Origin: Doris montereyensis | Lineage: Eukaryota; Mollusca; Gastropoda; Nudibranchia; Dorididae | Assembly (NCBI GenBank): GCA_037039925.1 | Contig: JAXRKP010000034.1 | Coordinates: 119,501 to 183,500, forward strand | DNA: 64,000 nt | Direction of reading: 5' to 3' | Part shown: positions 44,801-56,800 of the stretch, piece after piece | How positions within the stretch are numbered: the first letter of the stretch is position 1 | Layout: each line of letters begins with the position of its first letter | Made by a program: the position numbers and the translations under genes | Notes under the pieces: generated by a model | What the model was told of the DNA's origin: nothing | Seen by the model: the letters and a program-made list of their open reading frames with translations, nothing else | Database searches by the model: none

Positions 44801-47800
44801 TTCAGGGATTTCACATTTCTATTTCTATGAATGTTCAGGGATTTCACTTTCCTATTTAAATGTTTGTTCAGGGATTTCACATTTCTATTTCTATGATTGT
44901 TCAAGGGTTTCACAATTCTATTTCTATGTTTGTTCAGGGATTTCACAATTCTATTTCTATAAATTTCTATTTCTATGATTGTTCAGGGATTTCACATTTC
45001 TATGATTGTTCAGAGATTTCTATTTCTATGATTGTTTAGGGATTTCACATTTCTATGATTGTCCAGGGATTTCACATTTCTATGATTGTTGAGGGATTTC
45101 ACATTTCTATTTCTATGATTTTTCAGGGATTTCACATTTCTATTTCTATGATTTTTCAGGGATTTCACATTTCTATTTCCATTATTGTTCAAAGATTTCA
45201 CATTTCTATTTCTATGATTATACAGGGTTTCAAATTTCTATGATTGTTCAGGGATTTCACTTTTCTGTTTATATGATTGTTCAGGGATTTCATATTTCTA
45301 TTTGTCTGATTGTTGAGGGATTTCACATTTCTATTCCTATGTTTGTTTAAGGAATTCACATGTCTATTTCTAGAATTCTTTAGGGATTTCACATTTCTCT
45401 TTCTAGGATTGTTCAGGGATTTTACATTTCTATTTCTGTTTGTTCAGGATTTCACATTTCTATTTCTATGATTGTTCAGGGGTTTCACAATTGTATTTCT
45501 ATGATTGTTCAGGGATTTCACAATTGTATTTCTATGATTGTTCAGGGATTTCACATTTCTATTTCTATTATTGTTCAGGGTTTCACAATTCTATTTCTAT
45601 GATTGTTCAGGGGTTTCACAATTCTATTTCTATGATTGTTCAGGGATTTCACATTTCTATTTCTATGATTGTTTAGGGATTTCACATTTCTATGATTGTT
45701 CAGGGATTTCACATTTCTATGATTGTTCAGGGATTTCACATTTCTATTTCTATGTTTGTTCAGGGATTTCACTTTCCTATTTAAATGTTTGTTCAGGGAT
45801 TTCATATTTCTATTTGTATGATTGTTCAGGGATTTTACATATCTAGTTCTATGATTGTTCAGAGAATTCACTTTTTGTTTTATCTTTGTTCAGGGATTTC
45901 ACATATTTATTTCTATGATAAGGGGGAGCGAGTCCTGGAGTGAAAATTTTCCCGTTTATTCCTATTAATTTAACTTATGTATGGGTGCAATGGGCATGTT
46001 GTACTGAGTTGAAATATGTCGTTGTTTTCTTCCTGACGCTTCCAGTTGCCATGGAAATGGCGGCCATCTTGGATTTTGCCTCCAAATTTCACCAAATTCA
46101 ACATCGATAGGCTGTTTAATTTTTCAACAGATTTCTTTCAAACTCGGTTCACACCTTATTTGATACAAGATCGGATTTTTGTTTCATGAAATTTTGAAAA
46201 TAGCATATGAGAACAACCAAAATTATACAAAAATATTGTAAAAAAAAATCAATTTTTCCAAAATTTTTATACATATAAAAAAAACATCTGACCATGTCTT
46301 TGTTTTCCCCAACTCATCATCCATACCAAATTTCATGAAGATACGTTGAGAAATAAAACAGGAGATATGAAATAATGAACAAAAAAGGACATTTTGAGAA
46401 AATCGTATTTTTTCTTATTTTATTGTATTTGAATATATTTTTCTCCCATAAACTTAAGAAAAGAGTAGGATAATACTTTGAAATATCATAAAACCTTGAG
46501 AGGCTCTCAACTACTTCTTATTGACACTGTTTCAAATGCACCAGCACCTTTTTACTCATATTGAGACGGTGCCTTTTGATAATAGGTGCGCAGAATATGT
46601 TCCGTATCTTCCGCCCGATCTAAGGCAATATTCATAATAGAACCTTAAATAAGGAGCGTTCATTGTGACGATCAAAATGAGTACCAACTTGCTATACTTT
46701 AGAAAATATTTCTGACACTTATTGTATAATAGCTGTGTTGAAAGATAGGGCTGTGTTGTGTCTAAAAATTCGTATAAATTCAAAGAATCGATACTGAGCT
46801 TCTTTCATGATATCAAATGAACTGCTCTATCCGCTAGTATGATAGACTAGATTTTTCCCATTTTCGGCAAAAATGGCATTCCCAGAACCCCCTCCCTCCC
46901 CTTTAAGGAATTTCACATTTCTTTTTCTATGATTGTTCAGGGATTTCACATTTTTTATTTCTATGATTGTTCAGGGATTTCACTTTTTAAAAATTTAAAT
47001 GATTGTTCAGGGATTTCACATTTCTGTTTGTATGATTGTTCAGGGATTTCACATTTCTATTTCTATGTTTGTTCATAGATTTTATATTTCTTTTTTTTAT
47101 GTTTGTTCAGAGATTTCACATCTTTATTTCTATGATTGTTCAGGAATTTTACATTTTCTATTTCTATGATTGTTCAGGGCTTTCACATATCTATTTCTAT
47201 GATTGTTCAGGGATTTCACATATCTATTATTATTCAGGAATTTCACATTTTTAGTTCTATGATTGTTCAGAGATTTCACATTTCTATTTCTATGATTGTT
47301 CAGATATTTCACATATCTATTTCTATGTTTGTTCAGGGTTTTCACATATTTATTTCTATGACTGTTCAGGGATTTCACATTTCTATTTCTATGTTTGTTC
47401 GGGGATTTCACATTTCTATTTATATGTTTGTTTAGGGATTTCACATTTGTATTTCTATGTTTGTTTAGGATTTCACATTTCTATTTATATGTTTGTTCAG
47501 GTATTTCACATTTGTATTTCTATGTTTGTTCAGGGATTTCACATTTCTATTTGTATGATTGTTCAGATATTTCACATTTGTATTTCTATGTTTGTTCAGG
47601 AATTTCACATTTCTATTTCTATGTTTGTTCAGGTATTTCACATTTGTATTTCTATGTTTGTTCAGGTATTTCAAGACTTGGTGGAAGTGCCATCCATCTA
47701 GGAACAGCCGATTCTCATGTTGGAGTTAGTGAAAGCATTAAAGATACGGCAAGGTAATCCATTCATCCACGTCTCCAGATTCCTTACACTTCATTTCTTT

Positions 47801-50800
47801 TACTGGACAATGGCATGTGTGTTTTATGCTAATTAGATTCTTGATTGCAGTTGTAAAGGCTTCCTCAAAAATGAAGAAAATGAACGTAGATATGTGGAAG
47901 CTCAAAGCAGTAAATATATCAATGCTTTCACTTGCTGATTTAGTTTTGTTTGGAATATCAGAAAGGGACCTTAGTCGAATATCAACATTATGAACAATGA
48001 ACTAAATAAAAGAGGAAGGAGCGTAAATGCAATGAAAACCAAAACAATGCTAGTAACTAGGGAAGCTAAATCACAAAATCTTAAATTGGGCAGGGAGAAT
48101 TCAAAACAAGTTTAAAGCTACAATTACCTAGGAGTAATGATTAACTCAGAGGGAAAACTAAGAGAGGAAATCAGCCAGAGAATCCACAAGGCAATGACAA
48201 TATATAACCATCTAAGAAAGGCATTTGTAGGTAAACAAGAATTGTCAACAAAAACCAAAATGGCAATATACAACACAGTTTATTGTCCCACTCTCCTCTA
48301 TGGCAGTGAAACCTGGACCTTAGACAGTAGGGAATACAGTAGAATACAAGCAGCTGAAATAAAATATCTAAGAAAAATAGTAGGGGAAAATAAAAGAGAC
48401 AAAATCAGAAACACAAAAATAAGAGATCAAACTAAAGCAGATGGCATAAAAACTAAGATAAAAATAAATCAACTGAGATGGTTTGGGCATGTAAACAGAA
48501 TGAATGACAATGAAATAGCTAAATCAATATACAGTGCTAAAGCCCAAAGTAAAAGACCAAGAGGCAGACCTCTGAGAAATTGGGAAGAAGATGTAAAAGA
48601 GACATTAAAGCACAGAAATTAAACTTTCACAGAAGGAAACAGAAAATGTCAGGACAGGGCAGCCTGGAGAAAGATCATTTTAGGCATCTAAACCCATACA
48701 CCGGAAGGTCGAATGGGAACTGATAAAGTTAGAAAGAAAGAAAGATTTTTGAACAAATGACATCATTTGAGAAAGATAAAAATAGTAAATAAAAATCATG
48801 GTCTCACATTCTTCTTATATGGATAAACTGAATTGTTATTATTGTTGCTGTGCAAAAATACTTTTTGCTTTCTGTCGACGCTTTATGAATGAAGATTTGA
48901 AAGCTTATGTACGTGATTTATGTTTCCAAAAATGATCACCAAAAAAAAAAGCTGTTTATCTCCTACCGCGTCAGGGTTCCGCGTCAATTTGAGATATCCT
49001 TCGTCCCATGGCAATTCACTTTCTTGCTGTTCCTCAAACTGTTCACATGCGTTTTACTAGGTTCCGACCATCTGTAGAACAACCTTGTTTCATATTTTAT
49101 TGTCATTCTTGATTATCCTCTGTTACCTATGGCAGATGCCGCCTTTGTAATATTTATATAGTTCTTCACCTACGTGGCAGACTGAGCACAATGTTTTTCT
49201 TTCAAATTTCATAACTAAAACAGAGTTTTTACCTGAACCCTGATCAAAGTGATTTAAAATTCAACCGTTTCAATAGAAAATGTCCAACACATGTGATACT
49301 GTGTCCATAGTTGAAGATGGAGAGATAGAGAAAGATCAAGATCAAGAGATTTGATCAGGAGATAGCTGGATGAAAATCTAGATGTAGACCTAGTCATAGC
49401 CAATGAAAGAATGGAACTTTTACAAGCCGCACAGGCAAAGAATGAATCATTAAGTAAATTGACCGAAAATGGTGGCAAACTTGCACCAAAACTAAGTTTT
49501 TGTAAAGAAAGGTCTTTCATGATACTTCAACACTTCTAGAAAAAACAATTTTGGTCGCTCTTCAGATACGATTGATTCTATAGTTAAGCCACTCACATAT
49601 CCTATTGAAAGACACCTAATTCGCAATGCCAGAAGTATAGTGTATGGCCAAATATCGCTGTTGTCTTTTATTGCAAGGCGATATAATACATCAAAGGTAG
49701 TTCCATTACCTTTTTTTGTGCACTGGCCAAAGTAAGTGGGTTCGTTTTTTCACATACCTCCGGACTGATAAATGATATATTTTGGTTTGATTTTTTATTG
49801 TTGCGTTTCTGATTTTGTCTCCTTTAGTTTTCCCGACTACTCTTCTTAGATATTTCATTTCAGCTGCTTGTACTCTACTTTGTTGCTTACTGCCTAAGGT
49901 CCAGATTTCCCTGCGTAGAGAAGAGTAGGACAATAAACTGTTGTATACTGCCATTGTAGTTTTTGTCAACAATTCTTATTCCCTGTAAATGTCTTTCCTA
50001 GATGGTTATATATTGTCATTGCCTTTTGGATTCTCTAGCTGATTTCTTCTCTTAGTTTTCCAGCTTTAAATGTACGCCTTCTTTATGTCTAGAGATCCAG
50101 CTTTAAATGTATACCTGCTTTAAATCTAGAGATCCAGCTTTAATCATAATCATTACTCCTAGGTAATTGTAGCTTTGAACTTGTTCTGAATTCTCCCTGC
50201 TCAGTTTAAGACTGCGTTTTAGTTTCCCTAGTTACTTTATTTTTTTTGGTTTTCTTTGTGTTTACTTGCAATCCTCCTTTACTTTGTTCATTATTCAGCT
50301 TGTTGATACACTAACTGAAGGTCATTTAAACTAAAGTTAAATCACTAGCAAATGAAAGCCTTGATACATTTTTTGGTTTGAGTTTCCAGACACTTACATT
50401 CATGTTCATCATCTTTAATGATGCCTTTGAGGTGGAATAAAGGTGAATAGCGGTATTCATAGTCTAAAGTGTAAATAGCTGTAGCTTGCAGGATATTTCA
50501 ATTTGTCGCTTTGCTCCTGGAGAGGCAGTTGACAAAACCAGAAACAAGCTTTATCTTTCTTTAATAGGTCTTGCTCGTTTCTTTAAATGTATACCTCCTT
50601 TAAGTTTAGTGCTCCAGTTTTAAATGTATGCCTGCTTTAAGTCTAGTGATCCAGTTTTAAATGTATGCCTACTTTAAGTCTAGTGATCCAGTTTTAAATG
50701 TATGCCTGCTTTAAGTCTAGTAATCCAGTTTTAAATGTATGCATACTTTAAGTTTCGTGATCCAGTTTTAAATGTATGCCTTCTTTAAGTCTAGTGATCC

Positions 50801-53800
50801 AGTTTTAAATGTATGCCTGCTTTATGTCTAGTGATCCAGCTTTAAATATATGCCTACTTAAGTCTAGTAATCCAGTTTTAAATGTATGCTTGCTTTATGT
50901 CTAGTGGTCCAACTTGAAATGTATGCCTACTTTAAGTTAAGTGGTGACACAGCTTCAAATAGTTTTGGTGGGTTTTGAAGAAGAAGCTCAATGAATCATC
51001 TCATTTTGTCATTTTGCCTTGTTAGAACTAACGCAATCACTATCACTGTTTGTCTCATTTTTATCATGACCACTGAACAGGGTGTTATCAGGCATGGCTG
51101 ACTTGATTCTGGCCAGAGTCTATGGTCAAGAAATTGTCGATGAACTGGCAAACGAAGCGTCAATTCCCGTCATCAGTGGCCTCTCTGACTTGCTTCATCC
51201 TCTTCAAACCTTGGCTGATCTCCTCACTTTGCAGGTGCTTTCACTAGTTTCTGTTTTAATTCATTTAAAATTAAAAAAAGAAGAGAATTGAAAGAACAAT
51301 AACAACCAACGGTCTCTCAGATGTGGACCTGCCCTTTAAAACTAAATATTTCAGCTTGCCCATATTGTACACACTGAATCTTTACAGGACAAGATATCAA
51401 ATGTAGAAAATAGTTTTTTCTCAAGTTTGTAGCTAGAGGTTGGAAAAAGCTCTCCTCTGATTGCCATGACATACAGCCTTGTACAATGAAATTTACAGTC
51501 AGCCTCCTCACCATGATGTGTATATAAGTATTTGAGTCTTTGGTTGTGTCCAGAATGATAGTTAAATGGAAAATTTAAGGGTAATTTTTTTTACATATAT
51601 TGTCAATTCAGTTCAAACAATGTAATTTAGAGATATTTGTGTCTCATTTGTTGCATTACTAGATCCAATAAATGTTTTTATTTCTGCTCAAGACCTCAAA
51701 CAGAAATACAGTACCCAAGAATTGTTTTGTCTTTTTTGTTCAAAAATCGAAATGTTTTAATTTCATTTGCAGGAACATTTTGGGGCTTTGCGAGGCTTGA
51801 AGGTTGCATGGGTGGGAGACGGAAACAATATTCTTCATTCCTTGATGTATGGCTGTGCAAAACTTGGAATTGATCTCAACATAGCTTTTCCTGCAGTGAG
51901 TAATTTTATTTCATTGATTTCAATCAACATTGACATATTTTCACAGAATTGTTCTCAGCTATGACCCCGTCCAATAATAATAATAATACACTATGGTGCT
52001 CGATGACGCTTCCCAATAATGGGACAATACTTCAACACGATATTATCCAAGATAATTATTATCCAAGATAATTATTATCCAATAAAAGATAATTTAATAG
52101 AACGCTATTCAAAAAATTTGGTTTTGAGTCTTTGCTTAATTAAGCTTAAAGGTAGAAAAATCAAGGCTTTTTCGGGTTTTGACGGACAGAGAGTTTCAAA
52201 TAATAGGTGGACATGGTTTACTTCAAAGAAGCAAACAAACAAACAAACTATGATCTTGTATCTGATCTGTTTTGCTTACTGCTACAGAGAACAGATTAAG
52301 CTCCAGCTGTATGGGTTTTAAGGCCTTAGAAAATCTTTTTTTATGATTTGATGCTGCTCTGTTAGAATCGCTACTTCTATTCATTTCAGGGTTATGAGCC
52401 AGATCCGGATGTAACAACTCGGTCATTGAAAATTGCTGGGAAGGTAAGTGGAGAATAAAAGTGTTAAAATTTATATATAGGCTTTGAGCTATTGACACTT
52501 TCAAAAGGATGTAGCCATGAAATATATATGTACAAATGTTGAGAGGAGTTGCGTTTCTCCTTACAAGGAACCGGGTATCAACTTTAGCAATTCTTATAAC
52601 TTAAGCGATTCCTGGATATTGAACTGTATAATTTAGCAACTTCTATTATTCTGTTTCCTTACTTTGAGGCGGAAATTGACCATTTTTAGAAGAGTCGGAT
52701 GACCGTGCATTCACAGCTAATTAGCATAACTGCCAACGGATGGCTTGGGAGAGGATTTTCTTAAGTTTAGGTGGGACATTCTAGGGAGACAGAGGGATTC
52801 GAGATCCTAAGCCTCATTAGATGTAGAAACTAGGTTAGTAAATATTAAGGGGATTTATATTGAGCCAATGCTTTTTCGAATTGTGGTAAATTATTGCCTT
52901 TATTGAAACTTGAATTTAGATGAAAGATTGTTTATATTGTACTGTATGAAAGGCCTCCTTTGTGGATTCATTTCCTTTGTGTGTCCATTTCCTTTGTGTA
53001 TCCATTTCCTTTGTATATCTATTTTCTTTGTGTATCCATTTCCTTTGTATATCTATTTCCTTTGTATATCTATTTTCTTTTGTGTATCCATTTCCTTTGT
53101 ATATCTATTTTTGTATATCTATTTCCTTTGTATATCTATTTTCTTTGTGTATCCATTTCCTTTGTATATCTATTTCCTTTGTATATCCATTTCCTTTGTG
53201 TATCCATTTACTTTGTATCTTTTAGCCTTCGTGGTCGTCACCTCTTTTGTCTACTCTTTTTCAACATAAATGGTTCAATAGTTGACTTAGCTTTTCCAGA
53301 TGGAATTTTTCCCTCAGTTGTTTATAATTATTTAATGAATTGTCTTGGCTGTATCTCTTCTTCCCTTTTCCCCTATATTCCAAGTTTGTCCCTATTTATC
53401 ATTGCTTTTAGAGTGTTCAACGTTTGTTATATATATCTATTTTTATTTCTTTTTATTCATACTTTTGTTTTTACTTGACTGTTTTTCCTTTCTCACAGCC
53501 TGAAATCTGAAATCCTATCTGAGCAGCTTTTGAGTTTAAGAAAAGTAATGTCTTTATTTTCTTTTCTTTGATTTATATTTTGATCAATTTTTTCAGATAA
53601 TATTTTAAAAGTTGATGTGTTGGGTAATGTCTTCTTCTTCTCCTTGTTTTTCTTCTTCTTCTTTTTCTTCTTCTTCTTCTTCTTTTCCTTTTTCATATAA
53701 TGGGACTTATGTCTTTTGAGAACCATTCTAACGGCAATAAAATCACTTACAGCCTCTGCTTGCTCGGTGCCAGTTGTGGGCCCCTTAATCCACCTTTGGC

Positions 53801-56800
53801 AATCGGGTTAGCCCCACTGAATTACATTGCGCAAGAAAGGGGACTACCCTTCTTCAATACTGTCTACTTCAATATTGTATACTTTACTGTCTACTTCAAT
53901 ACTGTCTACTTCAATACTGTCTACTTCAATACTGTCTACTTCAATATTGTATACTTCAATACTGTCTACTTCAATATTGTATACTTTACTGTCTACTTCA
54001 ATACTGTCTGTCTACTTCAATACTGTCTATTTTATACTGTCTACTTCAATACTGTCTACTTCAATACTGTCTACTTCAATACTGTCTATTTTATACTGTC
54101 TACTTCAATACTGTCTACTTCAATACTTTACTTCAATACTGTCTATTTCAATACTGTCTATTTCTATACTGTCTACTTCAATACTGTCTACTTCAATATT
54201 GCTCTCTTATAAAAAGTTAGCTTTTGCTTTATTCTCATTTATTAATAATTATTATTTTTTCTTTTTAAAGACCGGAGCCTCCTTTAATTTGGGGCATGAT
54301 CCCCTTAAAGCGGTTTATAGAGCAGATGCCATCGTTACGGACACCTGGGTGAGCATGGGGCAAGAAGAAGAGAAAAGGAAACGGCTTCAAGACTTTGCTG
54401 GTTTTCAAGTCAACAGAAAGGTAGATTCCAGAAAACAGTGGTTGTACATGAAATTTACTTAAGGGATACGACCAGTTTGAATGATTTAGTTAATTTTTAG
54501 AAATGTTTTAGTTTCAATAATACTCACGAGTTAACGTTAATATTTTTAAAAAAATCTTTCAGTCTTAATAACACTCGTGAGTTAAGATTAATATATTTTT
54601 ATCTTTTGCTCTTAATAATACTCCTGAGTTAAGGTTAATATTTTTTTTATCTTTCAGTCTTAATTATACTGTGAGTTAAGGTTAATATATCTTTCAGTCC
54701 TAATTCTACTTGTGAGTTAAGGTTAATTATTTTATCTTTCAGTCTTACTTATATTTGTGAATTAAGGTTAATATTTTTTTATCTTTTAGTCTTAATAACA
54801 CTCATGAGTTTAGGTTAATTTTTCTTATCATTCGGTCTTAATAACACTCATTAGTTGTGGGGGGGGGGGGGGGGGGGGAGGGGCACCTGGACTGGTGAGT
54901 TTTGCACCAAAAGGTTGATTTTCTATTCTTTACATAATCGGGTAGAACCATCATTTATCTACAAGTTCATGGCAGAAATATGTCCATATGATGTATAATT
55001 TTTATTTTGCAAAATATTTTGTAGGCGAGGTAGGTAAAAACGATAAAAATTTTGACGTAAATTACCCTAACACTGACTGAGAAAATTGCAGTAAAAACCC
55101 ATAAATTGGAGGTTAATCGCCAAAAATATGGCAACACGCGACTTGACCTCATTTTGCCGACACCGATGAATGCGTCTCCCATCGCTGTTTGATATAAGAG
55201 GCGTTGTGCGTCAGTGTGTAGTAAACACGTGCACAAGCGTAGGATATAGAGGAAAAAACAAAGAACTGGTCATTTTGACGTCTGTTTTCACAAGACTGCA
55301 CATCTAAACCTAGATTTATAATTCTATTTACAACAAGGGAAACCCGTCTGAAGCATTTGTTTTGTGTTATTTTCTTTTGATTTTTTTGTGTGCATATTTC
55401 TCAAAATGTAGTTTTTCCACACTAAAATAAAATTCTGTCTCCTCCGCCATTTACCAAACGATTTGTATTATATTTGGCACACAAGTTTCTCTTGTCAATG
55501 TTAATAGAATGACGTCAGTTTTTTAAAATATATTGTTAAGTTTTTGAGAATTTTTTTTTTTGTAATGAAAACGCCAGTTTTATTCACGATATATAGTATT
55601 TTCAAAAATTCATTAAAAAAACTATCCAAAACATCAAAAAAATCTCGACGTCACTCTTTAGATATTAAATAGAAAGGTTTTGAGGGATTTTATTCATAAC
55701 TAAGGGAGGAGATAGATTTTGAAAATTGAGTCAAAATTCATGATGGCGGCCGTTTCTATGGCAACCAAGGACGCTACAAACATTTCAATGATCTAGGATG
55801 ACTGTATTCTGACAATTACGCATGTACATACTAAAAGCAAAAACCTTAACTCAAAAGCAATAAAAATCACTTCTGGTTTAGGATAATCATGTCAGTGAGT
55901 GTGAGTGGTGGTTTTACTCGTTCAGCAAGGTTCAGCACTGGTGCTCTTTGCTGTGAGATGAGACTGAGTTTTTTGTTTTTTTTACAAGGAGGATCAGTAC
56001 TGTCAAGTTTCAGCACTGGTGCTCTTTGCTGTGAGATAAGACTGAGTTTTTTTTTTTTTTTACAAGGAGGATCAGTACTGTCAAGTTTCAGCACTGGTGC
56101 TCTTTGCTGTGAGATGAGACTGAGTTTTTTGTTTTTTTTACAAGGAGGATCAGTACTGTCAAGTTTCAGCGCTGGCGCTCTTTGCTGTGAGATAAGACTG
56201 AGTTTTTTTGACAAGGGGGATCAGTACTGTTTCTATATTTCTCGGGGCTGGCAGCACTGTTGTTAAGCATAAAAAAACACACCACTAACGTTCTTTGCGA
56301 ATCAAATTCGCAATATAGTAGTGACCGCCTACTAACTGCCCGATGCTTGGGAAGCAGAGAAGACAGGCATTAAGGTGGAAATAGGCCAGGAGCAACATTT
56401 TGGGAAGGGGGGGGGGTTGAGATCAGCAAGTGAGTTCATCAAGTATGGTGCAGAAATTCAACATTTGCCTCCCTTGTTTGTGATTTTTAATTAACTGTTT
56501 TATCTAGTTTGATTTGTTGACCATCGCTCGTGTTGACCATCGCTCGCCACAAAGGCAAAATGGATACGGCTAAATTCAGACAGGGGAGCAATAAAACTGT
56601 GCACACCTTGTCCCTCTATCGCGATGAGTGACTGGTTTATTAAAAACATCAGGTGATTTCATACCGCTTTCGACATCAGGAAAGAGTCGTGCGCAGAGTC
56701 AGGAAGACTGTTCAATTCTAATTGCCTTGTGACAAACCAGTGACCCAATGGGACAAAGGATGTGCTGTACAGTGGGTAGAGTTATGAAGTGAAGACTGGT

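Noticed and set aside
44189..47757. Many ORFs in both directions such as [11 protein letters not shown] repeats
   Set aside because: Frames through the OTC intron array; only the last ~30 codons of one overlap exon 4.
52910..54212. Phe/Tyr/Cys-rich membrane-like ORFs
   Set aside because: Translations of 17-nt and 15-nt tandem repeats in OTC introns.
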